Assembly: GCA_964462125.1 (NCBI GenBank)
Contig: CAYWXT010000094.1
Location: 1-18,928, forward strand
Reading direction: 5' to 3'
Length of the DNA: 18,928 nt
Origin: JAWLFY01 sp964462125
GTDB lineage: Bacteria > Planctomycetota > Planctomycetia > Pirellulales > Pirellulaceae
Shown: positions 1-6,576 of the stretch, piece by piece
How positions within the stretch are numbered: position 1 is the first letter of the stretch
Layout of the letters: each line of letters starts with the position of its first letter
Program-made: the position numbers and the translations under genes
The notes under the pieces: generated by a model
Told to the model about the DNA's origin: nothing
The model's input: only the letters and a program-made list of their open reading frames with translations
Databases searched by the model: none

Positions 1-48
1 GCAACTGGGGATTTCTAATTGTCGCAACTGGGGAAATCTAATCGTCGC
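1..48. repeat. Two 23-bp direct repeats, possible insertion-sequence end
   Basis: Two units lie back to back at 1-23 and 24-46. They share GCAACTGGGG and a following TCTAAT, and a third partial unit (GC) begins at 47. Read on the minus strand, the junction with the neighbouring broken PEBP gene begins TGTCTAGCGACGATTAG. A TG terminus followed by multiple internal repeats of about 20 bp resembles the ends of IS21-family elements, but no transposase is visible because the window starts here. The IS identity is inference; the repeat and its position at the break of a gene are seen directly. Confidence 0.5.
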
Positions 49-51
49 TAG

Positions 52-159
52 ACACCCGGACCACTGCAGTGGCGGTGAGAGGTCCTTGCCGTCCGCAGCG
101 TACTTGACTGGGATCGGCTCGCTTTCGGCAAAGGCAGGGCTTCTCAGTTCGATCGTCAT
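52..159 (-). pseudogene. Raf kinase inhibitor-like (PEBP/YbhB) protein, 5' fragment
   Basis: Read on the minus strand from ATG at 159, the first codons give MTIELRSPAFAESEPIP, then VKYAADGKDLSPPLQWSG. This is the characteristic N-terminus of bacterial YbhB/YbcL phosphatidylethanolamine-binding proteins, in which a DG-(E/K)-D-(I/L)-SPPL-W-SG stretch forms part of the ligand pocket. A strong ribosome binding site, GGGAGG at 165-170 on the complement, lies 5 nt before the start, so this was a real gene start. After residue 35 (about position 55) the match stops and the frame runs into the 23-bp repeats. Family members are about 150-180 aa, so roughly four fifths of the gene is missing. The frame stays open to the window edge, so a short fusion peptide could still be made. 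An insertion most likely broke the gene. I am fairly sure of the family and less sure of the disrupting element. Confidence 0.7.
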
Positions 160-200
160 CAGAACCTCCCGAATGTTGTTCCGTTAACTCGCAGCCGACT

Positions 201-258
201 GTATTACAGCAAACTGCATTCCCTCCTCCTAGCCGGAAGAACCGACCGCGCAATGATC
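201..258. repeat. Interspersed repeat copy A (partner at 17641-17697)
   Basis: The first 33 bases match 17641-17673 with a single difference (A at 208 versus T at 17648), including the pyrimidine-rich CCCTCCTCCTAGC. Similarity continues in degenerate form through ACCGACC and ATGATC. In copy B the repeat runs directly into GATCGGGCACTGTCCCC. In copy A that motif appears only at 445, after about 190 bp of other sequence. The two copies are over 17 kb apart in the same orientation. Confidence 0.75.
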
Positions 259-444
259 ACCGACCGATCGTCACGCCCACTCCCACGCCGCCGGCAGGGA
301 GCGTTATTCTCGGGCCTTTTCTTGCTTGTCGCACCGGCCAACGCCGACTGGTGGAAGGACGAAAGCGGGAAGGACCGGCGTGGTCCTTCAGGTTGGGCTG
401 GACGCGGCGGCGAACCACCGGACTGGGCACGGGGCAAGCACCAC
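253..444 (+). pseudogene. Fragment of a small secreted protein (signal peptide, then Gly/Trp/charged region)
   Basis: From ATG 253 the frame encodes an N-region with PRRR, a hydrophobic stretch ALFSGLFLLVA and a cleavage-like PANA-D, which is a convincing signal peptide. A polar Trp/Gly-rich mature part follows, with DWWKDESGKDRRGPSGW and GRGGEPPDWARGK. The composition resembles small planctomycete secreted proteins of unknown function. At about 441 the reading runs into tandem GGCACTGTCCCC repeats and closes at 537 without further plausible protein. Another frame just after the repeats reads LPEGTFVHGPSSDDALLLW, which could be the continuation of a different or frame-shifted gene. Ribosome-binding support is weak. 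I do not recognise the family, and a chance ORF cannot be excluded. Confidence 0.4.
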
Positions 445-483
445 GATCGGGCACTGTCCCCACCCCGGCACTGTCCCCACCCC
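445..483 (-). repeat. Tandem GGCACTGTCCCC repeats (17-bp unit, two copies), REP-like
   Basis: Two perfect 17-bp units lie at 450-466 and 467-483, preceded by GATCG at 445. Read on the minus strand the core is GGGGACAGTGCC. That is one base different from the plus-strand core GGGGTCAGTGCC repeated at 16943-17017, so both belong to one short-repeat family. Copies in this orientation recur at 17613-17629 and 17693-17709. The core resembles REP sequences associated with RAYT transposases; this link is recalled family knowledge and was not checked here. Confidence 0.65.
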
Positions 484-957
484 GGCGACGCTCGGTCAAT
501 TGCCGGAGGGCACCTTCGTGCACGGCCCGTCCAGTGACGACGCCCTGCTGCTGTGGCCAGGCGGCGTGCACCGGACGCTAGCGTGTGCCGGCTCATCGAG
601 CGAACGACTTTTTTCAGACAGAGCAGAAGATGGCGGCGGCGTGAACGTTCCATTTTTTGACCACACTGGTCGGATCCTGACCACACCGGATGGGCACAGT
701 GACAGATTGAGCGTCAAGCTGCACCCTTCACCCGCAAACGCAAGCTCTCCGGTGGGGACGATTCTCGGTCTCCTTCCTCCCGTATTGTTTTTCGTGTTCG
801 ATCATTTTTCATGTTCGATCCGGCAGTCGGCATTAAAGATGCACCGGTAAACGCTTGCCGTTACGGCCGATGGACCCGTTTACATTCTCATTTGGTGAAA
901 AAAACACACTTACTGTATTTCCCGCCAGCTCTACGACCACTCGACACGGAGTATGTC
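484..957. other. Gene-poor stretch between REP-like repeats and the copper-protein fragment
   Basis: No convincing intact gene is present. At roughly 487-590 one forward frame reads LPEGTFVHGPSSDDALLLW, which has protein-like composition and may be a relic, but it decays afterwards. From about 780 the sequence becomes AT-richer and looks like a genuine 5' intergenic region. It contains a short direct repeat of TGTTCGATC around 798 and 812. A weak promoter-like pair, TTGGTG at 892 and TGTATT at 914 (16-bp spacer), lies about 40 bp upstream of the next start codon. Confidence 0.4.
892..919 (+). promoter_or_regulatory. Possible promoter of the copper-storage protein fragment
   Basis: TTGGTG (892-897) and TGTATT (914-919) are separated by 16 bp and followed 39 bp later by the start codon at 958, which has GGAG at 948-951. 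The match to a housekeeping consensus is only moderate. This is inference from spacing and AT content. Confidence 0.25.
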
Positions 958-1158
958 ATGTCTGAGGAAAAGTACGCCTCGTGCATTGCTGCTTGCATTG
1001 AATGTGCCCAGGCCTGTGAACGCTGCGCTGACGCTTGTTTGGGCGAGGGCGACGTCGGGAAGATGGCTGAATGCGTCCGTCTCGATCGCGACTGCTCTCA
1101 AGTGTGGCGGCCAGTCGGGCTCGACACCGGTCAGCTCAGAAACCGTCTGACGGTATAA
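958..1158 (+). pseudogene. Four-helix-bundle copper-binding protein (Csp/DUF326), 3' truncated
   Basis: From ATG 958 (ribosome binding site GGAG, 6-nt spacing) the protein has Cys at residues 9, 13, 16, 20, 23, 27, 39 and 46, spaced CxxxCxxCxxxCxxCxxxC. It also carries ECVRLDRDC. This is the first half of the Cys-lined four-helix copper storage protein family (DUF326/Csp), which binds many Cu(I) ions inside the bundle. Family members are about 110-130 aa with a second Cys-rich helix pair. Here the match stops at residue 49 (about position 1105), and a 17-residue unrelated tail ends at 1158. None of the expected C-terminal Cys are found in any frame downstream. It is probably an inactive relic, although a 66-aa half-bundle could be expressed. 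The promoter and ribosome binding site look intact, so the break may be recent. Confidence 0.7.
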
Positions 1159-1343
1159 GAACCACGTGGGTAATAGCCGCTTGGTGGCGATGGGTCGATC
1201 CGCGATCCAGCGTCGGCTCGCGGAACGCGCCACGAGAATAATTGTTCCAACGATGAGTCGTTGATGAAGGCATTTTCAACGCGAATTTCCTTGCCAGAGC
1301 GATACTTTCTTCATCAAAACGATATACCGAAACGGAGCTTGAG
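1105..1343. other. Intergenic replacement sequence after the copper-protein break
   Basis: This segment begins exactly where Cys-protein homology ends and runs to the SDR start. It carries a short inverted repeat, GTCAG (1129) with CTGAC (1147). No intact gene is apparent. A plus-strand frame around 1160-1235 reads TTWVIAAWWRWVDPRSSVG, which looks like a low-complexity translated repeat rather than a protein. I suspect a dispersed element but cannot demonstrate more copies in this window. Confidence 0.3.
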
Positions 1344-2456
1344 ATGGCACTTCCTGAAACCGAACAACTTCCCCTGGTACTGGTCACCGGTTGTGCCGGC
1401 TTCATCGGCACCGCCGTGGCTAGGGGGTTGGCCGACGGCTACCGGCTGGTCGGACTCGACATCCGCGAGCCCGAAAAGGAGGCGCCGTACAAGGATTTTC
1501 TCGAATGCGACCTCACCGACGACGCCAAGACCCGGCGGGCGGTCGAGTCCGTAAGCGAACGGCATGGGAAACACGTCGCGGGCGTTATCCACCTCGCCGC
1601 CTACTACGACTTCTCCGGCGAACCGAGTCCGCTGTACGACGAGCTAACCGTCAAAGGTTCGAAGCGTCTGATCAAAGCACTGGAGGTTTTCGACGTGGTC
1701 GAGCAGTTGATGTTCTCCAGTAGCCTGTTGGTCATGGCTCCGGTGGAGGACGAGGAGGCGCCCTTGCGCGAAGATTCCCAAACCCGCGCCGAATGGGAAT
1801 ACCCTGAATCGAAGCTCAAGGCCGAGGCTGCGCTGAAGGAATGTCACGGTGACATTCCATTGGTTATCCTGCGGATCGCGGGCATCTATGATGAGAAGTG
1901 TCACTCCATTCCCCTCAGCCAGCACATTCGCCGGATTTGCGAGAGGAAATTGGAAAGCCATCTCTTCCCCGGTGACAAGAGTCACGGCCAGCCCTTTCTC
2001 CACCGCGAGGACTTGGTGTGCTGCATTCGGGCGACTCTGGAGGCCCGCGACCGGCTGGACAGTGAGGAAACGTTCCTGATCGCGGAGGAACACGTGCTGA
2101 GCCATCAGGAACTGCAGGACCGCATCGGCACGCTGATTCACGGGAAGGAGTGGGCCACCTTCCGGGTTCCCAAGACGGTCGCCAAGGCCGGGGCGTGGGT
2201 CAAAGACAAGCTTCCCTGGGAGGACCCCTTCATCAAGCCGTTCATGGTGGACCTTGCCGACGACCACTATCCCGTCGAGATCAAGCGGGCCCGCGAAAAG
2301 CTTCAGTGGGAACCCCAACACAACCTGTACGAGACCCTTGAGCCCATGATCGCATTTCTTTCAACGGATCCCGCCGGATTTTACCGGGAAAACAATCTTG
2401 AATGGTCCGGCGCCGCCCGTCGCGTTGCGCACGAAACGGAACTTGCTGAAAAATGA
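1344..2456 (+). CDS. NAD(P)-dependent extended SDR (epimerase/dehydratase family)
   Basis: The 370-aa protein starts MALPETEQLPLVLVTGCAGFIG, with the Rossmann TGxxGxxG motif at about residues 15-22. It carries the catalytic YxxxK as YPESK (about residues 153-157), preceded by a Ser-rich strand (MFSSSLLV). This is the layout of extended short-chain dehydrogenases that bind NAD(P) and act on sugar- or sterol-like substrates. The C-terminus (FMVDLADDHYPVEIKRAR, then a WEP-type motif and DPAGFYRENNLEW) resembles the subgroup I recall beside VKOR and SPW-repeat membrane proteins. The start is supported by GGAG at 1334-1337. Its stop codon overlaps the ATG of the next gene (ATGA at 2453), so the genes are translationally coupled. 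The substrate is unknown; the cytoplasmic location is inferred from the lack of a signal peptide. Confidence 0.85.
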   Translation: MALPETEQLPLVLVTGCAGFIGTAVARGLADGYRLVGLDIREPEKEAPYKDFLECDLTDDAKTRRAVESVSERHGKHVAGVIHLAAYYDFSGEPSPLYDELTVKGSKRLIKALEVFDVVEQLMFSSSLLVMAPVEDEEAPLREDSQTRAEWEYPESKLKAEAALKECHGDIPLVILRIAGIYDEKCHSIPLSQHIRRICERKLESHLFPGDKSHGQPFLHREDLVCCIRATLEARDRLDSEETFLIAEEHVLSHQELQDRIGTLIHGKEWATFRVPKTVAKAGAWVKDKLPWEDPFIKPFMVDLADDHYPVEIKRAREKLQWEPQHNLYETLEPMIAFLSTDPAGFYRENNLEWSGAARRVAHETELAEK

Positions 2457-3073
2457 CTAGAGGGAAACGATCGCTCCGGGCGCATCCGCGCCCCTGGAAT
2501 TACAACCCTTCGCGCTGGGGGGAACGGGGAACCATCGCGGCGCTCGCCTTGATGGCGATGGCCGTTTCGGCCTATATGGCCCTGTACCAGTATAGGGCCA
2601 TCGACACGGTTTGGGATCCGGTTTTCGGTGAACAGACACACCGGGTGCTGGATTCCGACGCCTCCCACCGCATGGAGCGGTGGTTCCGGATGCCGGACGC
2701 CGCCCTGGGAGCCTTCGCATATTTCGCCGACGCGGTGCTCGCTCTGGCGGGTTCCACGCGCCGCTGGCAATTTCGCCCCTGGCTGGTCGCCACGTTCGCA
2801 ATTGTGGTGATCCCCACCTCGCTGGTGAGTTTCATCCTCGTAGCGGTGCAGGGCGTGGCGCTGCAACTGTGGTGTCTGCCCTGCTTGGTGACGGCTCTGT
2901 TGTCACTGATTCTCGTTGTGTTGGCAAGCGACGAGGTCATCTCCAGCTGGATTTACCTTCGAGATCTCCGCCGGGCAGTCGGCTCCTGGGGGTTGGTGTG
3001 GGACGCGTTCTGGGGGCGCCCATCGGAAGCTGCGTGGGAAACAGGGGTAAAAATGAGTGCGGGGGGTACATGA
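2453..3073 (+). CDS. VKOR-like integral membrane protein with CxxC
   Basis: The 206-aa protein begins with the polar RPWNYNPSRWGERG and then has about four hydrophobic segments: around residues 27-42, 85-100, 108-132 and 140-160. The last begins with WCLPC (Cys141 and Cys144), the redox CxxC of vitamin K epoxide reductase family proteins. These proteins re-oxidise thiol oxidoreductases in the envelope using quinones. A conserved loop, FRMPDAALGAFAYF, corresponds to the VKOR substrate/quinone region, but the usual loop cysteine pair is absent: Cys141 and Cys144 are the only cysteines. It may therefore have a narrower or different redox role. It overlaps both neighbours by ATGA (2453 and 3070), which indicates one operon with the SDR and the small membrane protein. 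Confidence 0.75.
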   Translation: MTRGKRSLRAHPRPWNYNPSRWGERGTIAALALMAMAVSAYMALYQYRAIDTVWDPVFGEQTHRVLDSDASHRMERWFRMPDAALGAFAYFADAVLALAGSTRRWQFRPWLVATFAIVVIPTSLVSFILVAVQGVALQLWCLPCLVTALLSLILVVLASDEVISSWIYLRDLRRAVGSWGLVWDAFWGRPSEAAWETGVKMSAGGT

Positions 3074-3462
3074 CAAAGTGGCCGCGTTATCTTGAAATTC
3101 TGCTCGCGGTATGGCTGACGGTAAGTCTGCCCGTGTTCGGGGTGGCGTTTGCAGAAGGCCAGGGCGGAGTCGTCGCGCCTCTCGTCGCGCCTCTCGTCGC
3201 GATCGTTCTGATCGTGCTTGCGATCCTGTCGATGCGCAATCCCGACAAGCGGTATCATCTTTGGGGACTTCTTCCCGCCCTGCTGCTGATCGTGACCGGA
3301 TTCGCTTATCCATCACCGCCCCCGCCGCTTCCGCTGCAGAACCTGATCGTTTCCGGACTGCTGTGGATGCTTCTCGCCATTCTGCCAACCCGGCCAGCCC
3401 GGCCGCCGGAGGGCTGGCATCCATACTTGAAGGGAGACGGGGGAGCGAACAAGGCGGATTAG
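3070..3462 (+). CDS. Small membrane protein, SPW-repeat-like
   Basis: The 130-aa product starts MTKWPRYLEILLAVWLTVSLP and has about four transmembrane segments (residues 7-28, 37-54, 66-82 and 92-106), followed by a short polar tail. The paired W...S-P pattern in helix one, and its weaker echo in QNLIVSGLLWMLLAILP, resemble SPW-repeat proteins. In other genomes these accompany the SDR and VKOR-like genes. The start ATG at 3070 overlaps the VKOR-like stop (TGA 3071-3073), so it was chosen over in-frame upstream starts that lie inside that gene. An in-frame duplication, CTCGTCGCGCCT at 3169-3192 (encoding APLV twice), is a small repeat expansion. Function is unknown. Confidence 0.65.
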   Translation: MTKWPRYLEILLAVWLTVSLPVFGVAFAEGQGGVVAPLVAPLVAIVLIVLAILSMRNPDKRYHLWGLLPALLLIVTGFAYPSPPPPLPLQNLIVSGLLWMLLAILPTRPARPPEGWHPYLKGDGGANKAD

Positions 3463-3524
3463 AATCTTCCGAAGTTCACTTGGTGCAGCATCTGGATGCA
3501 TTTGGTGCCACCGAGAAGTCGAAT

Positions 3525-3559
3525 GGGGTCACAGAAGTCGAACGGGGTCACTGCCTTTC
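3525..3559 (+). repeat. REP-like repeat, GGGGTCAC core twice
   Basis: GGGGTCAC occurs at 3525-3532 and again at 3544-3551, each preceded by GAAGTCGAA(T/C). The second copy continues as GGGGTCACTGCCTTTC (3544-3559) and is followed by GGCGATCG. It differs by one base from the 16-base core repeated at 16952, 16977 and 17002. It directly abuts the end of the squalene-cyclase-like fragment on the other strand. Confidence 0.6.
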
Positions 3560-3580
3560 TGGCGATCGAATCGTTACCGT

Positions 3581-3703
3581 GAACTGGTCCTTGCCGTGGG
3601 GGAAACCAGTCTCGTAGCAGGTCTGGAAGGGTCGACTGCGGCTCACCATGTGCCAGGAACCATCGTCTTGGTGAGTCTCCACCAGATAGCTGAGCCCGTG
3701 CAC
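3581..3703 (-). pseudogene. Fragment of squalene/hopene-cyclase-type repeat protein
   Basis: Minus-strand translation from 3703 to 3581 gives VHGLSYLVETHQDDGSW, then HMVSRSRPFQTCYETGFPHGKDQF. The first part contains a QxxDGSW repeat, the hallmark (QW motif) of squalene/oxidosqualene cyclase and prenyltransferase-like alpha/alpha toroids. The RSRPFQ...ETGFPHGKDQF sequence matches what I recall of the C-terminal region of planctomycete secreted repeat proteins of this type. Only about 41 residues are recognisable. The frame ends at 3548 within the REP-like repeat. Upstream the match stops near the glycoside hydrolase start. It is a relic with no start or ribosome binding site of its own. I am moderately confident of the family and confident that it is incomplete. 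Confidence 0.55.
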
Positions 3704-3729
3704 GCTACCTACTACTGGGAGAATATCAC

Positions 3730-5193
3730 ATGCCGCGTCTATGTCATCGAACCGGCGGGATAATCGCGGTTCCCGTTTCGGGACTCTGCCTGCTTCTGCT
3801 CTCTGGGTTCTCTGCCGCGACCGAGCCAATTCAGCCCTACGATAAGAATTCTTTCTATTGGCAGTATGACGGTGAGCCCGTCCTTTTGATTGGTGGCTCG
3901 CGGGAGGACAATCTGTTCAATCATCCGGAGAATCTCGAGGCACATCTGGACGAGATCGCCGAGGCGGGAGGGAACTACGTCCGGAATACGATGTCCGATC
4001 GGAACCCCGAGAACCGGTACGCCTTCGCTCGGCGCGATGGCGGACTCTACGATCTCGATCAATGGGACCAGGAGTACTGGCAGCGTTTCGAGAACTTCCT
4101 GCGGATGTGCCAGCAGCGCGGGATCATCGCCCAGATCGAGATTTGGGACCCGTGGGACGTGTTCAAGTCCGAGGCTCCGCTGGGTTACGGGCCTGAGAAT
4201 ACCGGCTGGGAATCCCATCCGTACAATCCGGCCAACAACATCAACTACACGACCGAGCAGTCCAGACTCGACGACTCCATCGATTATTATTCCAAGAGCA
4301 CGGCTACCGAGCACCGCTTCTTTCACACGGTCCCGGCAATGGACGACAACGAGGTCGTTCGGAAGTATCAGGAAGCGTTTGTCGATCGGATGCTCGACAC
4401 CGCCTTGAAGTATCCGAATGTTCTCTACTGCATGAACAACGAGATCGGCGAGGACCCGGAATGGGGACGGTACTGGGCCCGTTACATGCGTGATCGGGCC
4501 AAACGCGAGGGCGTCGACGTCTACCTCGCCGACATGCGGCGCAACAGCAACTTTGAATCCGAAGAACAGCTAACGCTGTTGCACGACGACGAGCACTTTG
4601 ATTTCTTCGAGATCTCCCAGAACAGCGTGAACAAGGGCCAGCATCACTACGACCAGATCCAGATCATCCGAAACCGCGTCCGTGACGAGCCGAAGCCGCT
4701 AAATAATGTGAAGATTTACGGTGGTGAAGGCCACGAGTGGACCGGCGGCCCAGACGAGGCGACCAAACGGATGTGGCGGAACGTTTTTGGGGGACTCGCG
4801 AGTTCCCGCTTTCACCGCCCCGGCCCGCCTGACCGGCCGTTCGGCCTCGGCGCCACTGACTTGGCACTCCGCCACCTCCGCTGTCTGCGAGATTTCACCG
4901 ACGCGATGAAGGTCTTCGACTGCGCACCGCACAACGACTTGCTCGCACAGCGTCACGACAACGAAGCGTACTGTCTCGCGCAGCCAGGCAGTCAATACGC
5001 CGTCTACTTTCCAGCTAGCGGCGAGGTAACGCTCGACCTGTCCGATGCCGCCGGCCAGTGGCAGGTCCGGTGGCAGCGTGTGCCGGATGGCCAGTGGTCT
5101 GACGGCCAGGCCGTAGAAGGTGGGGGAGAGGTCACGCTTGAGACCCCCGCAGACGAAGGTCAATGGGCCGTGTTGCTTCTGCCGAAGGGATAA
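3730..5193 (+). CDS. Secreted glycoside-hydrolase-like protein with C-terminal collagen-binding-like domain
   Basis: The 487-aa protein starts at ATG 3730 (GGGAG at 3718) with a signal peptide whose hydrophobic core is IIAVPVSGLCLLLLSGF, cleaved near residue 30. The mature part opens with PYDKNSFYWQYDGEPVLLIG, typical of clan-A-like TIM-barrel hydrolases of the DUF4038/apiosidase-like type. The barrel has LYCMNNEIGED (about residues 231-241), where N-E is a candidate acid/base pair, and VKIYGGEGHEW, whose Glu could be the nucleophile. The last ~90 residues (YCLAQPGSQYAVYFPASG to WAVLLLPKG) form a beta domain like the putative collagen-binding domain often fused to such enzymes. It probably acts on a plant or algal polysaccharide; the substrate is unknown. 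Its stop lies 10 bp from the convergent DUF1501 stop. Its 3' part is duplicated at 10020-10472. Confidence 0.7.
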   Translation: MPRLCHRTGGIIAVPVSGLCLLLLSGFSAATEPIQPYDKNSFYWQYDGEPVLLIGGSREDNLFNHPENLEAHLDEIAEAGGNYVRNTMSDRNPENRYAFARRDGGLYDLDQWDQEYWQRFENFLRMCQQRGIIAQIEIWDPWDVFKSEAPLGYGPENTGWESHPYNPANNINYTTEQSRLDDSIDYYSKSTATEHRFFHTVPAMDDNEVVRKYQEAFVDRMLDTALKYPNVLYCMNNEIGEDPEWGRYWARYMRDRAKREGVDVYLADMRRNSNFESEEQLTLLHDDEHFDFFEISQNSVNKGQHHYDQIQIIRNRVRDEPKPLNNVKIYGGEGHEWTGGPDEATKRMWRNVFGGLASSRFHRPGPPDRPFGLGATDLALRHLRCLRDFTDAMKVFDCAPHNDLLAQRHDNEAYCLAQPGSQYAVYFPASGEVTLDLSDAAGQWQVRWQRVPDGQWSDGQAVEGGGEVTLETPADEGQWAVLLLPKG

Positions 5194-5203
5194 CGCCCGT
5201 GAT

Positions 5204-6403
5204 TCAAGAGCGAAGCTCCGGCAACGGTTGAAACTCCTGAGGAAGGGAGCTTGCAGGATCAACGTTTAACGACGACTGAAGCACGGCGGCATAGACGCGA
5301 CGAAAATCGATGGTGACCGGCAGGTCGCCGTTGTCCAGATTTTCCAGGTCATACGGCTGGCCGTGTAAGCCCGGCGTGTAGCCGCCTCCCACCAACAGCA
5401 CTGGACCAGCGGCGCCATGATCGGTTCCGCCCGACTCGTTCTCGGCAACGCGACGACCGAACTCGCTGAAGACCATCACGGTCACACGAGAGGAGAGGTC
5501 GTTTTGGTCCATCGCCAGATCGAATGCCCCGAGGGCGTCAGCCAGTTCGCGAAGCAGGCTACTGTGCCGTGGCTGTTGCCCGGCGTGCGTGTCGTAACCG
5601 CTTTGGCGAAGGTAGTAAACGCATGCCGCATTCCCGCTGCGGACCAACCAGGCGACCTGGGCGAGTTGCTGTCCGAGTTCGGTGTCGGGAAAGCCGCCTA
5701 GCTGAGGTGCCTGCGATGCCATGAGCTGATCGAGCGCGCTCACGGCGTCTTGGCGGGTTCGCGCGACGTACTCTCGCTTCTTTGAATCCAGCCGGTGTTG
5801 CTGATGGCGAGAGAGAAGTTCGAGAATGCGGCGCGCTTCGGAACGATTGACGTTGGGAGGCACGGCGGTACGGGTGACCCGACCGCGAAGTGCCGGTGGG
5901 GTCTCGGCGAAATCGACACTGTATGCCAGCGGAGAATCGGCATCCATCTGCCGCTGGTCCAGCGACCGGCCAAGCCATCCATCGCTCGTGTTCCGTTCCG
6001 CATCAAGCTGCCCTGTATGCCATACCGCCTGGCTGACAAAGTGGGATCGATTGTGGTTCGGATACCCGACTCCCTGAATGATTGCCAACCGTCCGGACTC
6101 CCAGACATCTGCCAATCCCCGCATGGTCGGATGAAGCGATAACTCATCGTCCAAACGGAGACTGCGGGACGGATCGAGCCGCGTTGCTGATCGATACTTT
6201 GCATACAGCGGGTCTCGCACCGGAACAATGGTGTTCAATCCGTCGTTGCCGCCATCGAGGAAGATGACGACCAGCTTGCGACCGGACTGGTTCGGTGCGG
6301 TTTCGCTCGCCGCTGCAAGTAGTCGCGGCGCCGGGCCGCCGAAGGAAAGGATGCCCCCAGCAGACAGCGAGCCGTAAAGGAACGAACGTCGCGAAGGATT
6401 CAT
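5204..6403 (-). CDS. DUF1501 family secreted (Tat) protein
   Basis: From ATG 6403 the product is about 399 aa and begins MNPSRRSFLYGSLSAGG, a twin-arginine signal (RRSFLYG), so folded export is expected. Diagnostic DUF1501 blocks are visible: KLVVIFLDGGNDGLNTIVP, a LHPTM segment, IQGVGYPNHNRSHF, MVFSEFGRRVAENESGGTDHG and GPVLLVGG. The family is distantly related to alkaline phosphatase/sulfatase folds; the conserved D/H/E residues suggest metal binding, but the reaction is unknown. The start was chosen for the Tat motif; an upstream in-frame extension to 6457 adds no ribosome binding site. It is the last gene of a minus-strand cluster after the DUF1800 gene, a pairing common in planctomycetes. 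The intervening 173 bp holds an imperfect hairpin, so expression may be partly separate. Confidence 0.85.
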   Translation of the reverse strand: MNPSRRSFLYGSLSAGGILSFGGPAPRLLAAASETAPNQSGRKLVVIFLDGGNDGLNTIVPVRDPLYAKYRSATRLDPSRSLRLDDELSLHPTMRGLADVWESGRLAIIQGVGYPNHNRSHFVSQAVWHTGQLDAERNTSDGWLGRSLDQRQMDADSPLAYSVDFAETPPALRGRVTRTAVPPNVNRSEARRILELLSRHQQHRLDSKKREYVARTRQDAVSALDQLMASQAPQLGGFPDTELGQQLAQVAWLVRSGNAACVYYLRQSGYDTHAGQQPRHSSLLRELADALGAFDLAMDQNDLSSRVTVMVFSEFGRRVAENESGGTDHGAAGPVLLVGGGYTPGLHGQPYDLENLDNGDLPVTIDFRRVYAAVLQSSLNVDPASSLPQEFQPLPELRS

Positions 6404-6481
6404 GGCATGGTTCCAAGGGTTGGGATGATGTCGAGCGCGGAGGCAGAAACGAAGCAAATCACCAGGAATCGTCGGGTTTAA

Positions 6482-6543
6482 TCAGCCGCCAGGCGCAAGC
6501 CCACGGTTCCCGAAGAAACCGGTCGCTAGCGTGATACGGCTGA
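6482..6543. repeat. Imperfect inverted repeat between DUF1800 and DUF1501 genes (REP/attenuator-like)
   Basis: The segment opens with TCAGCCG (6482-6488) and closes with CGGCTGA (6537-6543), a perfect 7-bp terminal inverted repeat. Inside, GGTT and AACC can pair around a short loop, and the sequence contains CGCCAGGCGCAAGCCCACGG-type blocks that I recall as dispersed repeats in planctomycete genomes. It lies downstream of the DUF1800 stop on the minus strand, where it could protect or attenuate the transcript. Only one copy is seen in this window. Confidence 0.45.
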
Positions 6544-6576
6544 TTGCGTTAGGCCGAAAAACTTCTCGCGACGTGC

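Noticed and set aside
204..686. 160-residue minus-strand open frame
   Set aside because: It crosses the tandem GGCACTGTCCCC repeats, has Arg/Pro/Gly-rich composition without domain-like pattern and conflicts with the signal-peptide ORF; treated as a GC-rich shadow.
1644..2321. 225-residue minus-strand open frame opposite the SDR gene
   Set aside because: Although long and not very biased, it is antisense to a complete SDR with catalytic motifs and has no ribosome binding site or recognisable domain.
2572..2940. Minus-strand open frames opposite the VKOR-like gene
   Set aside because: Low-complexity Arg/Ser/Thr-rich translations antisense to a gene with clear family features.
5194..5215. GAGC-GAA-GCTC hairpin between convergent hydrolase and DUF1501 stops as a bidirectional terminator
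   Set aside because: The stem is only 4 bp, with no T-tract on either strand, and it overlaps the DUF1501 coding end.
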